Below are positions 21,578 through 35,400 of a DNA stretch of 64,000 nt, in pieces (position 1 is the first letter of the stretch; the number at the start of each line of letters is the position of its first letter). The notes beneath the pieces are model-generated. The model searched no databases. It was not told the DNA's origin and was given only the letters and a program-made list of their open reading frames with translations. The position numbers and the translations under genes were made by a program. The stretch is taken from the NCBI GenBank assembly GCA_958450365.1, contig CAUEEP010000905.1:1058380-1122379 (forward strand). Direction: 5' to 3'. This stretch comes from Mesorhabditis belari (taxonomy: Eukaryota; Nematoda; Chromadorea; Rhabditida; Rhabditidae).

Positions 21578-22845
21578 TTAGGTTGGTGCAGATGAAACTT
21601 CCGTTGGAACCATAAACAAAACTTATGATAAAAATCCTAATACAGAACCTCAATCCAAAAGATATTCGCCATCATTATCAATGACTCTTTGCCATCTTCC
21701 ACGCAGAGAATGGATGCCTTTTTCGAACAACTCGGGCAACTGCGACTCGAAGAAGTTGGACACCCAGATTTCAACTTCTTCGCGGTTTTTGAATTTTTTT
21801 TTTTCTGCTAAAGAGTGCTGCATCGACCGAAACAAGTGATAGTCGGATGGGGCCAAGTCCGGGCTATATGGCGGACGAGGCAGAACTTCACAGCCCAATT
21901 CCTCGATTTTCTGCTGAGTGATCTTCGCGGTGTGGGGTCGAGCGTTATCGTGGAGGAATTTTGTAGTCGCCGTGTTATTGCCTTGACGACGCAATGGCTG
22001 GTCCACGCGGCTCAATTGGGCTTTGTAGAGATCCGCCATGACTCTTTGACCCGAATCCAGCACCTCAAAATACACGAGACCTTTGCTGTTCCACCAAATA
22101 CAAAGCATCACCTTTTTTTCCGTGGATATTCGGTTTGGGAGTCGGTTTTGGCGGTTCACCGGCGTCCAACCACTGCCGTTTTCTCGTTGTGTTGTCGTAA
22201 CATATCCACTTTTCATCTGCCGTAACAATGGAGTCGAGAAAACCGGCCGTCTTTGCGTGGCGGACGAGAATTCCGGCCATTGTAGCTCGAGCTGCCTTGT
22301 TTGCGTCGCTGAGCTGATGTGGCACCGATTTTCCACACTGATTCGTCTTACCAATTGCGTGCAAATGGCCGAGAATGGTTGTATGGTCGCAGACAAACGG
22401 CTCTGCAAGCTCCCGAGTTGTTTGGCATGGATCCGATTCGATAGCGCTCTTCAACTCATCGTTGTCGACAATTTGAGGCGGATTCGCGCGTTTTTCGTCT
22501 TCCAAATTTTCATCACCGTCTCGGAAGCGCTGAAACCAAGTCCGGTATTGACGTTCGGACAACACGTCATCGCCGAATGCTTCGCACAGAGCACGATGAG
22601 ATTCCGGAGCCGTTCTGCCTTGTTTAAAATCATCAGACAAGCAAACCCGCACTCGAAATTTTTGGTCAGACATTTTCTAGAAGCTAAAAATTACTTCAAA
22701 TTTAGTAAAACGCATAAGTCTTAGATACCAAAAGACGCGCAAAGAGACGCTCTTTCAGATAGACAAATATCTTCAATAAAAACTTTTACTAGGTCCGAAA
22801 TATCAACAAACAAGGGTGACGGAAGTTTCATCTGCACCAACCTAA
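21578..22845 (-). mobile_element. Nearly intact mariner transposon
   Basis: Perfect 27-bp inverted ends beginning TTAGGTTGGTGCAGATGAAA are flanked by TA on both sides (21576-77 and 22846-47), giving a 1268-bp element, the normal mariner size. It encodes a single transposase on the minus strand, broken by one frame shift. The intact ends and single lesion make it by far the youngest transposon in the window. Confidence 0.95.
21650..22673 (-). pseudogene. Mariner transposase, DD34D, one frameshift
   Basis: The start is ATG at 22673 (MSDQKFRVRVCLSDDF). The first frame runs to 22065; the rest continues in another frame to TAA at 21650. Visible parts: two N-terminal HTH segments (SERQYRTWFQRFRDGDEN; QTTRELAEPFVCDHTTILGH), first catalytic Asp in VTADEKW, second in HDNARPH, third in YSPDLAPSDYHLF, with the mariner 34-residue spacing. 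The frames meet at a run of seven A on the coding strand (22113-22119), where a one-base change would account for the break, so it could be a sequencing slip. The product would be about 345 aa, the usual mariner length, and would cut and paste the element at TA sites. Confidence 0.9.
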
Positions 22846-22859
22846 TAACTCTTCCAAGG

Positions 22860-23490
22860 AGAAATGCGGTCGATAAAGAGCAAGAAATGACGTTTTTAAT
22901 CCTCCTTGATAAGAGAACCTTAGCGGATCAATATTTTTGAATAATCATTTCATATAAATAAAAATTGAATGAAGCTAGAAAATAAAGTTTCATTAATTAA
23001 AGAAATTAAAGAAATTAAAAGAAATTTGAAGAAATTTAAAGAAATTTAGAGAAATTTAGAGAAAATTTCAATAAACTTTAGCTCAATAGGTTTCAAATTT
23101 CTTTGAGAATCAAATTTTCGAAATTTCAATATTAGTACAATATCCTTTTCTGTCTTATCTTCTGTCTTATCTATTCTTCTTTCCTGTCTTATCTTCTTCG
23201 TCTTATCTCTAGCAAGAATTTAGAAAACTACAAACTTTCCCTGCTGACCAAGCATAGTTAGGTGAAAACTTATAAATCCGATAATCCGTTAAAAAGGAAA
23301 CAAAATCCAAAGCTTGATCCGTTTTACTGTAATCCAAAAGGGGGGGGGGAGGTCAGAGCAAGAATATGGGCGGGGCTATTGGAAGGGGAAAGTCGAAGAT
23401 GAAAGTGGGAATAGGGCGGAAATCTCCCACTCTGCTTGGCCATTTCTCTCAATCGTCGAATCAAATTCCCATAAAAATACATAATATTTG
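22860..23490. other. Intergenic AT-rich stretch upstream of the secreted-protein gene
   Basis: Contains AAAGAAATTTA-type and CTGTCTTATCTTCTTT-type short repeats and a run of ten G at 23341. No gene is seen; the last part is presumably the promoter of the gene starting at 23498. Confidence 0.5.
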
Positions 23491-23497
23491 TACAGTT

Positions 23498-26400
23498 ATG
23501 GTGCCATCTTTTCTCATGAGATTCCACTTTTTCTTCTTTTCAGCTTTTCTTAGTGTCACACTGGCGAAGCACGTTCAGGTGAAAGAAATTTGCATTTAAA
23601 AGTTTTATTTGAAAATTTTCAGAATGAACAATACGAAGTGAAAATTAAAGAATTAGGTGAGTTTTTGCTTTTTTGAAATTACTTGGAAGCCATTTATGAC
23701 CGACTTTTATCGACTAGGCAAAGAGTCGCCTATAGCCGAATGGTTGGCACTGGAAAATCCCGTCAGATCAAACGCGGGTTCGAGTCAGCTGGTGGTCGAA
23801 ACTTTTGCATAAAGCTCAAGTTATCATCAACTTTTATCGACTAGGGAAACAGTAGCCTATGGCCAAGTGGTTAGCACTGGAAACTCCTGTGAAATCAAAC
23901 CCGGGTTCGAATCCGCTTGACGTCGAAACCTTTGCATAAGTCGAAAAACAACTAACCAAAAATAACCAGAAAAATCGTTTTGATTAAATTCTTGTTTTTC
24001 AAGAACACTTTTCACTTGAATAAACACTTTAGAAGATTTATTTTCACATGTGAAAAATTCGGAAACAGTTTTATCTCAGATCTTCTTTCTACAACTTGTT
24101 ATTTCAGGATCCTGTAGCGAGAAGACACGAGAAGCCGGCTTATTCTTCACAGTAAATCATTTCAAACCCTGCACACTTTCCATGAAAATCCCCAATGAGA
24201 GAATGGGTAGATTGACGATGGTAAATCTCGACGAGTTCTGCGAAGAGAACAGCGTAAAAGTGAGTGGAAAGCAATACTAGAAGACTTCATGCTCTTTAAA
24301 CACACATTTTCTGGTGCACTGATGCTAGTAGTGGTTTAAAAAGCTGAAGCTGAAGCGTTTCAGCAAAGCTGAGCAAAACTGAGCAAAGCTGAGCGAAGCT
24401 GAGCAAAGCTGAGCGAAGCTGAAACTATCTGTAGTCTATTTGCATCAGAAAATCATAGAAAAAACTTTTCTAACAATTTTTCTTTCATTTTATTATTTAA
24501 AAACTTGAAAAGATTAAAAAATGACCCAGAAAAGGTCATTTTTTAAAGTGTTATTGTTAGCTTTTAAATTTAATCAGATAAAGTTGCGTGACGTTTTTTT
24601 CTTTTTCTGTAGCTTGATCAGAAATTCTCGTGTATTGTGTTCTCAAAATGTAATGGTGTTAATTCATTCACTAATTTGTATCCGCCTTTCAATCGTCATC
24701 ATAGATTTGTAGTATTCAAAAAAGTGTGGTTTGTCATTCATGACTCAAGAGAAAAGAAGTTCTCAAAAAAAATGTTGTTGTAATGTATCTCATTGAGGTT
24801 GATTTAAACCTCAATGAGAGCCAAAAGGGGGTCGAGAAAAGGGGAAATGAATTGAATTCAATGAAAAATGAAAAGAAAACGAACTGGAATTCAATGGACA
24901 AAGAAAAGAACTGCTACAGGCTACAGGAGAAGTTCTTTTCTTTATTATTCATTCAGAACTTGAAGAACTTCTAGCAGAATAGGCGAGTGTTAAAGGCTTT
25001 AATCATTGATCTTCTTGTAGAAAACGATATTTCTTTTTTTCAGCTCTTCAACAAAGTCGAAAAAACGGTGATCGATTTGTGCGAGAAAGACGCGATTCGA
25101 AATCCGATTTTCCATCTCGCACCCGGTCATCACTCGCTCGTCTACAAGTCGATCTCGACCACGCAACTCTACTTCTCACTCACTTTCATCAACACCACAC
25201 TTTGTGAGTAAACGAATGCTTGTACATAGTATTAGTACGTAATATCATTTATTATTATATAAAAATGCCCATAAACTAATCTTTTCTTAATGCTAAATCG
25301 TTAAAAAAGGCTATGCGTAAGCAAGTTTTCTGCGTTCTCTGTAAACGTGCGCCTTTTGGCACACCGAACTGCCGGCCCAATTTGTGCGTACTCTGTGGTT
25401 TCCTGTAAACGCGCACCGAGCCGCGTTATGTCAGCTCGTGCTGGTTGCCTTTGTGCGTGCTCTGTGGCTCCCTGTAAACGCGCACTTTTTGGCGCTCCGA
25501 GCCGCGTTATGTCAGCTCGTGCTGGTTGCCTTTGTGCGTGCTCTGTGGCTCCCTGTAAACGCGCACTTTTTGGCGCTCCGAGCCGCCTCATGGCAGACCG
25601 ATCTATTTCCTTTTGTGCGTTCTCTGTGGTTTTCTGTAAACGCGCGCCTTCTGGCACCTTGGGGAGTAACAAAAGTAAGATTTTTCATCAATCTCCCGGT
25701 TCAATTACCCAAGTGCCAAAAAAAAATATTTTCCATTTTTTTGTGAAACTTTTTAAAACTTAATTTTCTTCAAGATTTACTTTAGTTTTCAGGGTCTGAA
25801 GCTAAATTTGAAGAAAATTATTGAATGAGTCTCTTTCAATCATCAACTTCAAGCAAATCTCTTTATCCACAACCTTTTGCCTTTTAATTCTGTAAAAGAT
25901 CTTTTTTTTCTGTAAAAACATCAAAAAATTTGAGGTATTTTGTGAAAATTTCCGAGCTTTCCTTTCACTTACACAATAAAAAGCAAAAAAAAATCAAGAT
26001 TTCATCAGATTTCTAAGCTCAATAATTACAAAAATCGAAAAAAAACGATTTTTTGTCTGAAATTCTCTCTTTTAAAGCACAAATCTCAATAGAAAAATTG
26101 GGTTTTTAAACGAAAATTTTCAATTTCCAGGTGATTTTATAGAGTATTTGATTAAAAAAATGAGTTTTTTTAATGAAAATTTATGATTTTTCATCAAAAT
26201 TTTTTAATTCTATCAATTTTTCATTAGAAAACAGGTGAAGAAAAGGCTACAAAGGGTCAAAAATTGAAGGGTTTTCTTTTGAAAATGAATGAGAAACAAA
26301 AGTAATCTAATATTTATTGAATTTGCATTTAAAAATGTCAAAAAATCGGCCACGAATACTAGCTTTTGTGCGTTCTCTGGAGGCTCACGTAAACACGCAC

Positions 26401-29400
26401 CCTCTGGCGCATTGAGAGGGCACATTACTGCGCGCGCCGGTTTAATTACCCAAGTCTTTAAAATTTTTTTTTTTTGTTGGAAAATTGAAATCTTTCTGAA
26501 GCCAATCTTTTGCTAATCATTTATCAGCCACTTTCTACATTAAGAATCCAACTCTTGTAGTAATTTTCGTTTTTTTCGATTCCAAATGCCAAAATTACAA
26601 TTTTTTTAGTCCCCAAAGAAAAAAATTCAGTTTTTTCTTGTTCCCCAAGGATTTTACAGAACAAATAGATATTGTACTTTCAGACAGAAATTATAGAATT
26701 ATCGTTTCGATTTAGAATTCGAATTAGAATTATCGTTTAAATCTTTCCTTACTACTTAGAGCTAACCATTTTTTTTTTTTTTTTTGGAAGAAACGCGAAT
26801 TCATTGAGAAATTTTCGTCAAATTTTGACTTTTTCTTGAATTCCCTTGAGGTTAAAGTGAAATTTTGATTGAATTTTTAATAAAACAGGAAGTGTTCTTG
26901 AAGAAAATTGAAAGAAAAATCGTTTTTAATTGAGAAAAAACGAAGCAGCGAAATTTCTTTTGTAAATTTTCTGCTTCAAATTGAAATTTTAGTCTAAAAA
27001 GCTATAAAAAATGACTTATTTTTACGAAATTTCACTTATTGTTATGAAAAATCGTTTAATTGAGCTGGAAATGGGCTCCAGAGAAAGCAAAGAGATATTT
27101 GTTGTTGAATTACTCAAGAAATCTGAAGAAATCTGAAGAAATCTCAATAAATCTCAACAAATCTCGAGCTTTTCCCAAATACAAACCCGGAAATGATGTG
27201 TTTTTTGAAAATAGAATAAGGGAAAGCTATGAAAATTCAAATAGAAATCTTAGAAATTAGAAAAATCCAAAAATCCAAAAAAAAACCCACCCACGAAAGC
27301 TACAAATAGAGGAAATGAAAGGAATGAGGCAAAAATGAAGAAAAACTTCAGAAAATCTCATTTCTTGTTTATTTTCAAGACTATAAGCTGTTCGGAAAAA
27401 GTGAAAAAACAGAAAAAAAAAAAACTTCTTGATTTGAAGAGAATTGGCTTTTTGTCAAGAATCTGAAACTTTTCTGTGTTTTGATTTCGCCTAGCTGAGT
27501 CAGCTATGAGCAGTCAGTCAATTTTGCGAATTATAGTTGAAAGAATTTGAAAGAAACGTTCTTTGGAGGGTCTAGTAAACGCTAGCTGTCTGGCACATGG
27601 CATCCAGTGATTACCCGGTTTGTCCATCGAATTCGCCAGTTCAATTACCCCAGTGCTCAGAAAATGGTCATTACCCTGAGCTTTCTAGAACTGCCCGCAA
27701 CGGAAAGGCGTTCTTTGGAAGGACTGGTAAACGCTAGCTGTCTGGCACATGGCATTTAGTTGTTAGCTGGTTTGGCTATCGAGTTATCCGGTTCAATTAC
27801 CCAAGTGCTCAGAAAATGGCTTTCTAGAACTGCCAGTAACAGAAAGGCGTTCTTTGGAGGGTCTGGTAAACGCCTGCTGTCTGGCACATGGCATTTAGTG
27901 ATTGCCTGGTTTGACCATCCAGTTGCCCGGTTCAATTACCTTCAGCTTTCTAGAACTGCCGGCAAGAGAAAGGCGTTCTTTGGAGGGACTGGTAAACCCT
28001 AGCTGCCTGGCACATGAGAATCATTGATTAGCTGGTTTGGCTATCGAATTACTCGGTTCAATTACCCAAGTGCTCAGAAAATCGCTTTACCCTGAGCTTT
28101 CCAAAGCCCCCGGCAACAGAAAGGCGTTCTTTGTAGGGTCTGGTAAACGCTTTCTGTCTGGCACACGGCATTTATTGATTACCTGGTTTGACCATCCAGT
28201 TGCCCGGTTCAATTACCCAAGTTCGCGTAAAAATGTTTCCAAATTAAGCCATCGTCATTTAAAATGCACTTTTTATCGCAAAAACTGAGCGAAACCTTTC
28301 AGACTTTGATTTGGGACTCAAAAGTACTTAGAATGTTTAAAAACATTCATTTGAACTTTAAATCTCATCAGTAAAGAAAAAAAAAATCACTGACGTTTTC
28401 CCGGAATTTCTTGGAAATTTTTTTTGATTTAGTCAATGATTTGATAAGATTTAAATAAATAGGATTTTCTCAAAATCCCACATCATTCTGTTTATTTTTG
28501 ATCTTTTAATGGTAGACATGAGAAAATCCGCGGAAATGGATAAATTCAATATGTGGGTTTTCGAATTTGTGACGGAAATGAGGGGGTTTTTTTTTTTTTT
28601 TTTGATGAATTAAAGCTTTTAACGGGTTCAAATCTTTAAATATTAACTAGATTGAATATTTTTTAATTGAAATTACATTTAATTTACATTTAAATTAGCT
28701 AAAGAAATGATTTACTGGTGATGATTTTTGTGAAAATTGAGATTTAATTGAAATTGATATTTAATCGAGTAAAAGGAACCGATCAACTGCTTTTTTTTTG
28801 GCTAAATTACGATAGAATTTTTGCAATTTCGGCGTCAAGTACAAATTTTTCTTCTAAAATTCAAGTATAAGCTTTGTTTTTTTTGAGAAATTAGCTTAGA
28901 TTTTGATTTTTTTTAACTTAAAAGTTCTAGATACGAACTTTTCATTGTTTTAAGTGAATTCTAGATTTGTTTTTAAAGGCTAAAGACATTAAAAGATTAG
29001 ACTTAAGTAGTAGAATTATCAAGAGAAAAGCTTGAGACTAGGAGGTCTACAAGAAAGACTAGGAAGTCTACAAGGAAGACTAGGAAGTCTACAAGGAAGA
29101 CTAGGAAGTCTACAAGAAAGACTAGGAGGTCTACAAGAAAGACTAGGAAGTCTACAAGAAAGACTAGGAATTCTACAAGGAAGACTAGGAAGTCTACAAG
29201 AAAGACTAGGAAGTCGACAAGGAAGACTAGGAAGTTAACCTTTCAAGGACTGTCTACAAGAAAGACTAGGAACTTAACCTAGACTTAACCTTTCAAAAAT
29301 CCTTTCATAAAATCATCATTTAACCATTCTCAGTAAACTTATGCTGTAGTTCTTCAGTAAACTTAGCTGTAGCTGTAGCTGATAGCTAATAAGTTGTAGT

Positions 29401-32400
29401 GATTATTGTTGCTTTAGATATCATCTTCATTACAGCAATAATAGTTGGCTCAGTGGTTTGGGATTGGGAGAGTAGAGACGACTCCACGGCACACCTCGGA
29501 GTGCCGGAGGAGATAAAGAACGCGGCTCGTTCACACCTCGGCATCTCGTTCACATTGCTTTTATACAGAAAAAGCTTTTATACAAAACGTGGCTCTCGTC
29601 TTGCACACAATGGAGTTGAACGTCTTGCACAAAAGCTAATTTGAAACGGATAGCGACGCATATTAAAGCCACAAAGGTGTCTGGTTGGCCATTTCCATTT
29701 GTGGTGATCACGATCACGAGATCATCACCAGATCATCACCAGATTGTCACCAGATCATCGCCAGATCATCACGACCTATGCGTTCTTTATCTCGCCTAAA
29801 AGTACACCTTCTGGCACACTAACGTTTCCATATCGTTTAGTTGAATTGTAAGCGGCAATTGTAATTGTACAGCAATTGTAAGAATTGGAAAAGTTACCGA
29901 AAAAAAATCGCTCAAATTTTAACCTTAAAAATCGAATTGTAAGCGGTATTTGAAAGGTTTGAAAAGGTTTATTTGCCTATTAAAAGAATCACATCATCAT
30001 TGACAACAAATTTCATTAAATTCATTAAATTCATTAAATTCATTAAACTAATCGTACTTTAAAGCTAAATGAAATAGTTTAAAAGTTAATTAAAAGAAAA
30101 TTCAAGCTTTTAATATCTTTAAAGATCTTTTTCATAAGCTACCGTATTTCCTCTAATAAACGCCCTCCCCCCCCTTGGCCAACTTTGGACGCTTCGTTCT
30201 CAGCCCCATTTTGAGGTATTTTTATGTTTAATATATCAAAAGATAGCCCTTAATGTCTTCTATCTTTTGATATATTAAACATAAAAATATCTCCAAATGG
30301 AGCTGAGAACGAAGCGTCCAAAGTTGGTCAAGGGGGGGGGGGCGTTTATTAGAGGAAATACGGTAGCACACTAATCTACTCAATTTTAATCTATAACCGT
30401 TTTTTTTTTGCAAACCAAATTTCAATGTCAATAGTGTTTATTGGGAGCCGCAAAAAACCCTGGATTAAAGGATTAGAATTCTTTTTTTTGTAATTATTTT
30501 GATGTTATCTCGTGTGGATGTGACTTTCCAGCGGTCACCGAGCGAAGATCGGCTTTATAGGGAGGAGGGGGATCCAATTCGAAGTTCCAGTTCCAGTTGA
30601 TCAACTTGGAAACAGATTAAAATCAAATTGAAATCAAGTTGGAATCAAATCGAAAATATTAAGCACTTGGCAAAGGCGTGAATCATAAACCTTTCGAAAA
30701 ACAACACTTTCATCTTTATCCCCTTTTACCTTTTCCAAAACCTCAGCTTTAGTTGAGTAAGTGAACTAAGCAATCGATGTGCCAAGTGACGAGTGTTTTT
30801 AAAGGGCTAAAGAGTACGCTTTTGAAAGCAGAAGAATAGCTGTGATGTGCATACTTTCTGGCGGCTTTTAAACATTTACTTTGTGGCACACAGAGCCAAA
30901 GCCAAAGCCAAAGCCAAAGCCAAAGCCAAAGCCAAAGCCAAAGCCAAAGCCAAAGCCAAAGCCAAAGCCAAAGCTAAAGCCAAAGCCAAACCCAAAGCCA
31001 AAGTAAAGCCAAAGCCAAAGCTAAAGCCAAAGCCAAAGCCAAAGCCAAAGCCAAAGCCAAACCCAAAGCCAAACCCAAAGCCAAAACCAAACCCAAACCC
31101 GAGCCAAACCCAAAGCCAAATCCAAAGCCAAATCGTTTACTTTTTTTATTTCGCAAATTTCAAATACCCTTTTCTCTAAATGAATCGAAAAATGAATTGT
31201 AAAAAAAGAAAATGATGTACTTGTTTCGTTGACTTTTGCAGTTTCATCTCAAATTGTACTCAAAAATCATCAAATTGTTAGGCGTACTTGAAAGCTATTG
31301 AAATAATCCAAAAAAAACAATGAAAAAGGCTCAACCTTTAAAGAGTTTTCTCTTTCTTTTTCTCTAAAAAAACATTTAAAACGTGAAATTTACATTTAGG
31401 GATCAAAATATCACATTGAGAGCTTGATTGCTGAGAGCTTTGCTTCAGAGAACAGATTCTTTGACACCAATTATCAACACAGAAGATTATAGGGAAAAAT
31501 AAGATTTCCAAAACCATTTTAAATGAAAATTCAATGTGAGATTGTTTTTAAAGAAGATTGTTTTAAAATGAGATTTCTTTGAGCGCTTTAAAGCTTGCTC
31601 TAGCTACCGTAGCTTATCTGAAACAAAAGAACTCTTAACTTTGGTTACCGTACTGCCAAAGTAGACGTTACAGTAACTAAAGTAGACGTTACAGTAAGCC
31701 AAATAGATGTTACAGTAACCCAGGATTTACCCTACCGTAGTTTACAGTAATCTGTAAGACGAGGATCACTGTAACAAGTAAACGGTTTCAAGTTACGTTC
31801 AAAGCCGGGCTTTAAAGCTTTCAAATTCTACGGTAGAGACTACGGTGGAGGCTACGGTAGAGACTACGGTAGAGACTACGGTGGAGGCTACGATAGAGAC
31901 TACGGTGGAGGCTACGGTAGAGACTACGGTAGAGACTACGGTAGAGACTAGTAATCGAATCCAATTCTCAGCAAGATATTCAGTTAGAAGCTAAACATCT
32001 AACATTTAAAGACTATGAAATAAATTGCAGACTGTGGTGATCGGATCCATCTCAATCAACTCGATTTCCCATTGACATTGAAGAATCAGAAGAGAGATGG
32101 AGAAAAAATGAGTAACGATTGGTGTGAGGTGCAAATCCCGGGATCTGTCTCCATTCATTTTGAGCCATTCACAAAGCAGGAGGTTAAGGTGAGACTAGAG
32201 ATTCCTATTGCATAAATGAGCCGAGCAATCCGGGGTTTGGGCCAGATGGCGTGCGTTTCGGTGACCACAAGTACTGCCTAGCCGTTCTTTTGTGCTCTCC
32301 CGTAAACGCACAGCATCTGGCACACGAGCCTTATCCAAGAAATATTGCTCGGTTCATAAATGAGTCGAGGAGCTAGATTAATGTGCCAGATAGTTGGCGG

Positions 32401-35400
32401 AAAGAGTTCTTTGTGCTCTCCCGTAAACGCAGAGCATCTAGCACACGAGCCTTATCCAATAAAGATTGCTCGGTTCATAAATGAGCCGGGGGAGCTGGGC
32501 TAGTGTGCCAGATGGTTGGCGGAAAGAGTTCTTTTGTGCACTCCCGTAAACGCACACGGTCTGGCACATTGAGGCGGGGTATGGCTTCATTTATCCAAAT
32601 TTACCGTTTTAAAGCAATTTTCGCTTGAAACTTTGAAAATTTTGCAATCTTTGCCTCAAATTAAACGACAAAATCGGGTCTAATTTCGAAAATACTCGAC
32701 CCCGAAGCGATCAAATCATTGTAAATTTTGCCTTTTTCTACAAAAAAAGCAACAAAATACATGAAGATATCTGAAGAGAAATGTTGACTAAATTTGGTTT
32801 TGCCTTTAATTGCCCGATGTCTGGGAGGGAAAAGTACAAGAGTGAGTGAGCGAATAATTCTATTTTCTTTAATAAAATCCATCTTTTAAAAGGGAAACTC
32901 GTGAGTTTTTTTACGTCGTTTAAATTCGATTTTTACGCCGATTCGATTTTAGAAAGCACAAACTTCGAAAAAAGATTTCTGATTTGATTTTCTAATCGAA
33001 ATTTGAGGGAATGGTTAAAAATTTAGTTTCTAAAAGGGTTTCAGGGATTTCAACTAGAGATTTCTAAGAAAATTTGACTTTCAGAAATGGCAGAAAGAGC
33101 AGAAATTGTGTGTTTTTGAGTGAAAAGTAGTGAGTAGAATAGAGAACGAGTCGCGTTCTTTGAGTGCCCACGTAAACGCTGGTCGTCTGGCGCATGGCCG
33201 TTTGCCAGATGGCCGTCCACCAACTTCCGTCCTCGGTTTAATTACCCAAGTCATGATAATACAGAACGAGTAGCATTCTTTGAGTGCCCACGTAAACGCT
33301 GGTCGTCTGGCACACGGTCATTTGGCATATCGCCGTCCACCTACTTCGGCCCTCGGTTTAATTACCCAAGTCATGATAAAATCGCTGGATTTTTCTCAAC
33401 TAAAAACCCATTATATAGATAAATTGATAGATTACTACCGTAATCCGTCTATTAGCGCCCCCGTACAGCCGCGTAGTCGCGTAGTCTGACTTTTTTCTCA
33501 GCCTCTATTTTTCCCAAAGATTTTTGACATCAAAAAGTCCTAGTTTTCAAGGGTTTTCAAGGGTTCAAGGGCATTCAAGTGAACATTGTAGCGTAAAGCA
33601 GCGCGGATTACGGGACGCGTAAAGATAGACTACGCGGCAATACCCCGTCATTGGTGCTACTATTAGAGACTTTTTGAGGATGGCACGACTATTAGAGGGT
33701 TTTTTTTTGTTTATTTTCCCTTGATCACAGTACCCTATTATAGACTACGCGGCAATACCCCGTCATTGGTGCTACTATTAGAGGCTTCTTGGGGATGGCA
33801 CAGGATTTTGAGGACTATTAGACGCTTTTTTTGTTTATTTTCCCTTGATCACAGTACCCTATTAGCAATTCTACGCCAAATACCACAATCTTTTTTTATC
33901 AAAAACGAAATTATCTTCGAATTAATAACATTTTGAAAATGATTTTAATCCTTAAAATTATGGCTTTGCACACAAAAGAACAAAATCCAATTTTAGAAAG
34001 ATATCCTACAATAAAAGTTCATTTTTACAAATCAACAATCCCCCACGAGAAGCCGTAAAACGCTGAAAGTAGTTAAAAGTGGCTGAAACTTGTTGAAAGT
34101 TCATCAAATACATTTTAAGAATTTCCCGGAATTGAAATCATTAGTCAGCTCATCGAAATGATATCATTTTAAAGAATAAACTTAAAGAAAGAAATAAAGA
34201 ATCAACTTTTAAAGAAGACTCTCAACGTTAAAAAGAACTCAATTGCAATCTTAGCTGTAGAAGAGGTGTAGAAGAGTTGTAGAAGAGGTGTAGAAGAGGT
34301 GTAGAAGAGGTGTAGAAGAGGTGTAGAAGAGCTGTGGAAGAGCTGTGGAAGAGCTGTAGAAGAGCTGTAGAAGAGCTGTAGAAGAGTTGTAGAAGAGCTA
34401 CCGTAGCCTGTTCATTTTCTAAAATCGAAAATCAAAATCCTAAAGCACTTCTTCTAAACTGAAATCTAAAATTCAGCACCGCTCGCGAATCATCTTACAG
34501 CAAGGGACACACACGAAACAAATGCTCAAACAGACCTCCTTTTATCCAGGTGAGACAAATCTTTTTTTTTTCTTTTTTTTTGATAACAAATCTAGAATCA
34601 ATAAACTAAGAAGAAATAGAATCTAATGTTTGTAGAATCTTTGTAGAATCTATAGCTGAATGTACAGCTAACCGTACAGAATTTAATTCATAGAATCTTT
34701 TTGATCTTTAAGCTTTCCTAATCTATAAAGATCTATTACTCTATTAATCTATTAAGATTCCTAAAATAACCTAGAGAATCTATCCTAATCTATAGCAAAC
34801 TCAATGCGAGTGGCCACGAGACGTACTGAAAAGGAAAATGAGAAATGAGTCTGATTTTTGAGCATACACTTAGAGGAATCTAGATGCTACCGTACCCCTT
34901 TCCACTAATTGTTGCTATAGCGTACCCAAAAAGCTACAGTAGCCCTAGTGACTTCCAGGATGAGCAAGAAGCTAATTTCTTATGTGAACTTGCAATTGAA
35001 TGGTTTAAAGCTTTTCAAATTTGACTTCAAATTGCGCAATTGAACAGACGTCTCTCAGCTCAGTACGTCAGAAAGTGCTCGTTTAAAAATACCGACTGGG
35101 GCTACCAGTGGTGAATTTATCGCATACACGAAATATATCAATCACAATACAACGACACACATAATACTAGGCTATATCTTAACTTAGCCCACGTCATGAC
35201 AGACGGCTCCCTAACCCTAAGCTCAATGGGGAACTAAATAGCTTTTTTGGTGGTGAAGGGAAGATGACGATGAAGGAGTGGCTTGTCACTTTAAAGAACT
35301 GGGGCCACAACCACCAGACTGCCCTCCAGAAAACCTCTCAACCCGAAGGGAAAGGAAATCCGAAGGGGGTGACCACGTCGCATGTGGGGTTCGAACCCTC

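Noticed and set aside
22083..22724. 213-codon plus-strand frame
   Set aside because: It is antisense to the mariner transposase, with no independent support.
25301..25763. Cysteine/arginine-rich frames of 120-138 codons on both strands
   Set aside because: They coincide exactly with the GTAAACGC hairpin-repeat array and lie within an intron.
25318..28225. CRISPR-like array
   Set aside because: Units are tandem duplicates with similar interiors, not identical repeats with unique spacers, and the genome is eukaryotic.
29399..29644. 81-codon ORF starting with a hydrophobic segment
   Set aside because: Lies in the large intron, follows AT-rich repeat sequence and has no recognisable motif or splice context.
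30847..31179. Long open frames rich in Lys-Ala/Lys-Pro (plus) and Leu-Ala (minus)
   Set aside because: They are translations of a simple AAAGCC satellite inside an intron; no start context or non-repeat sequence.
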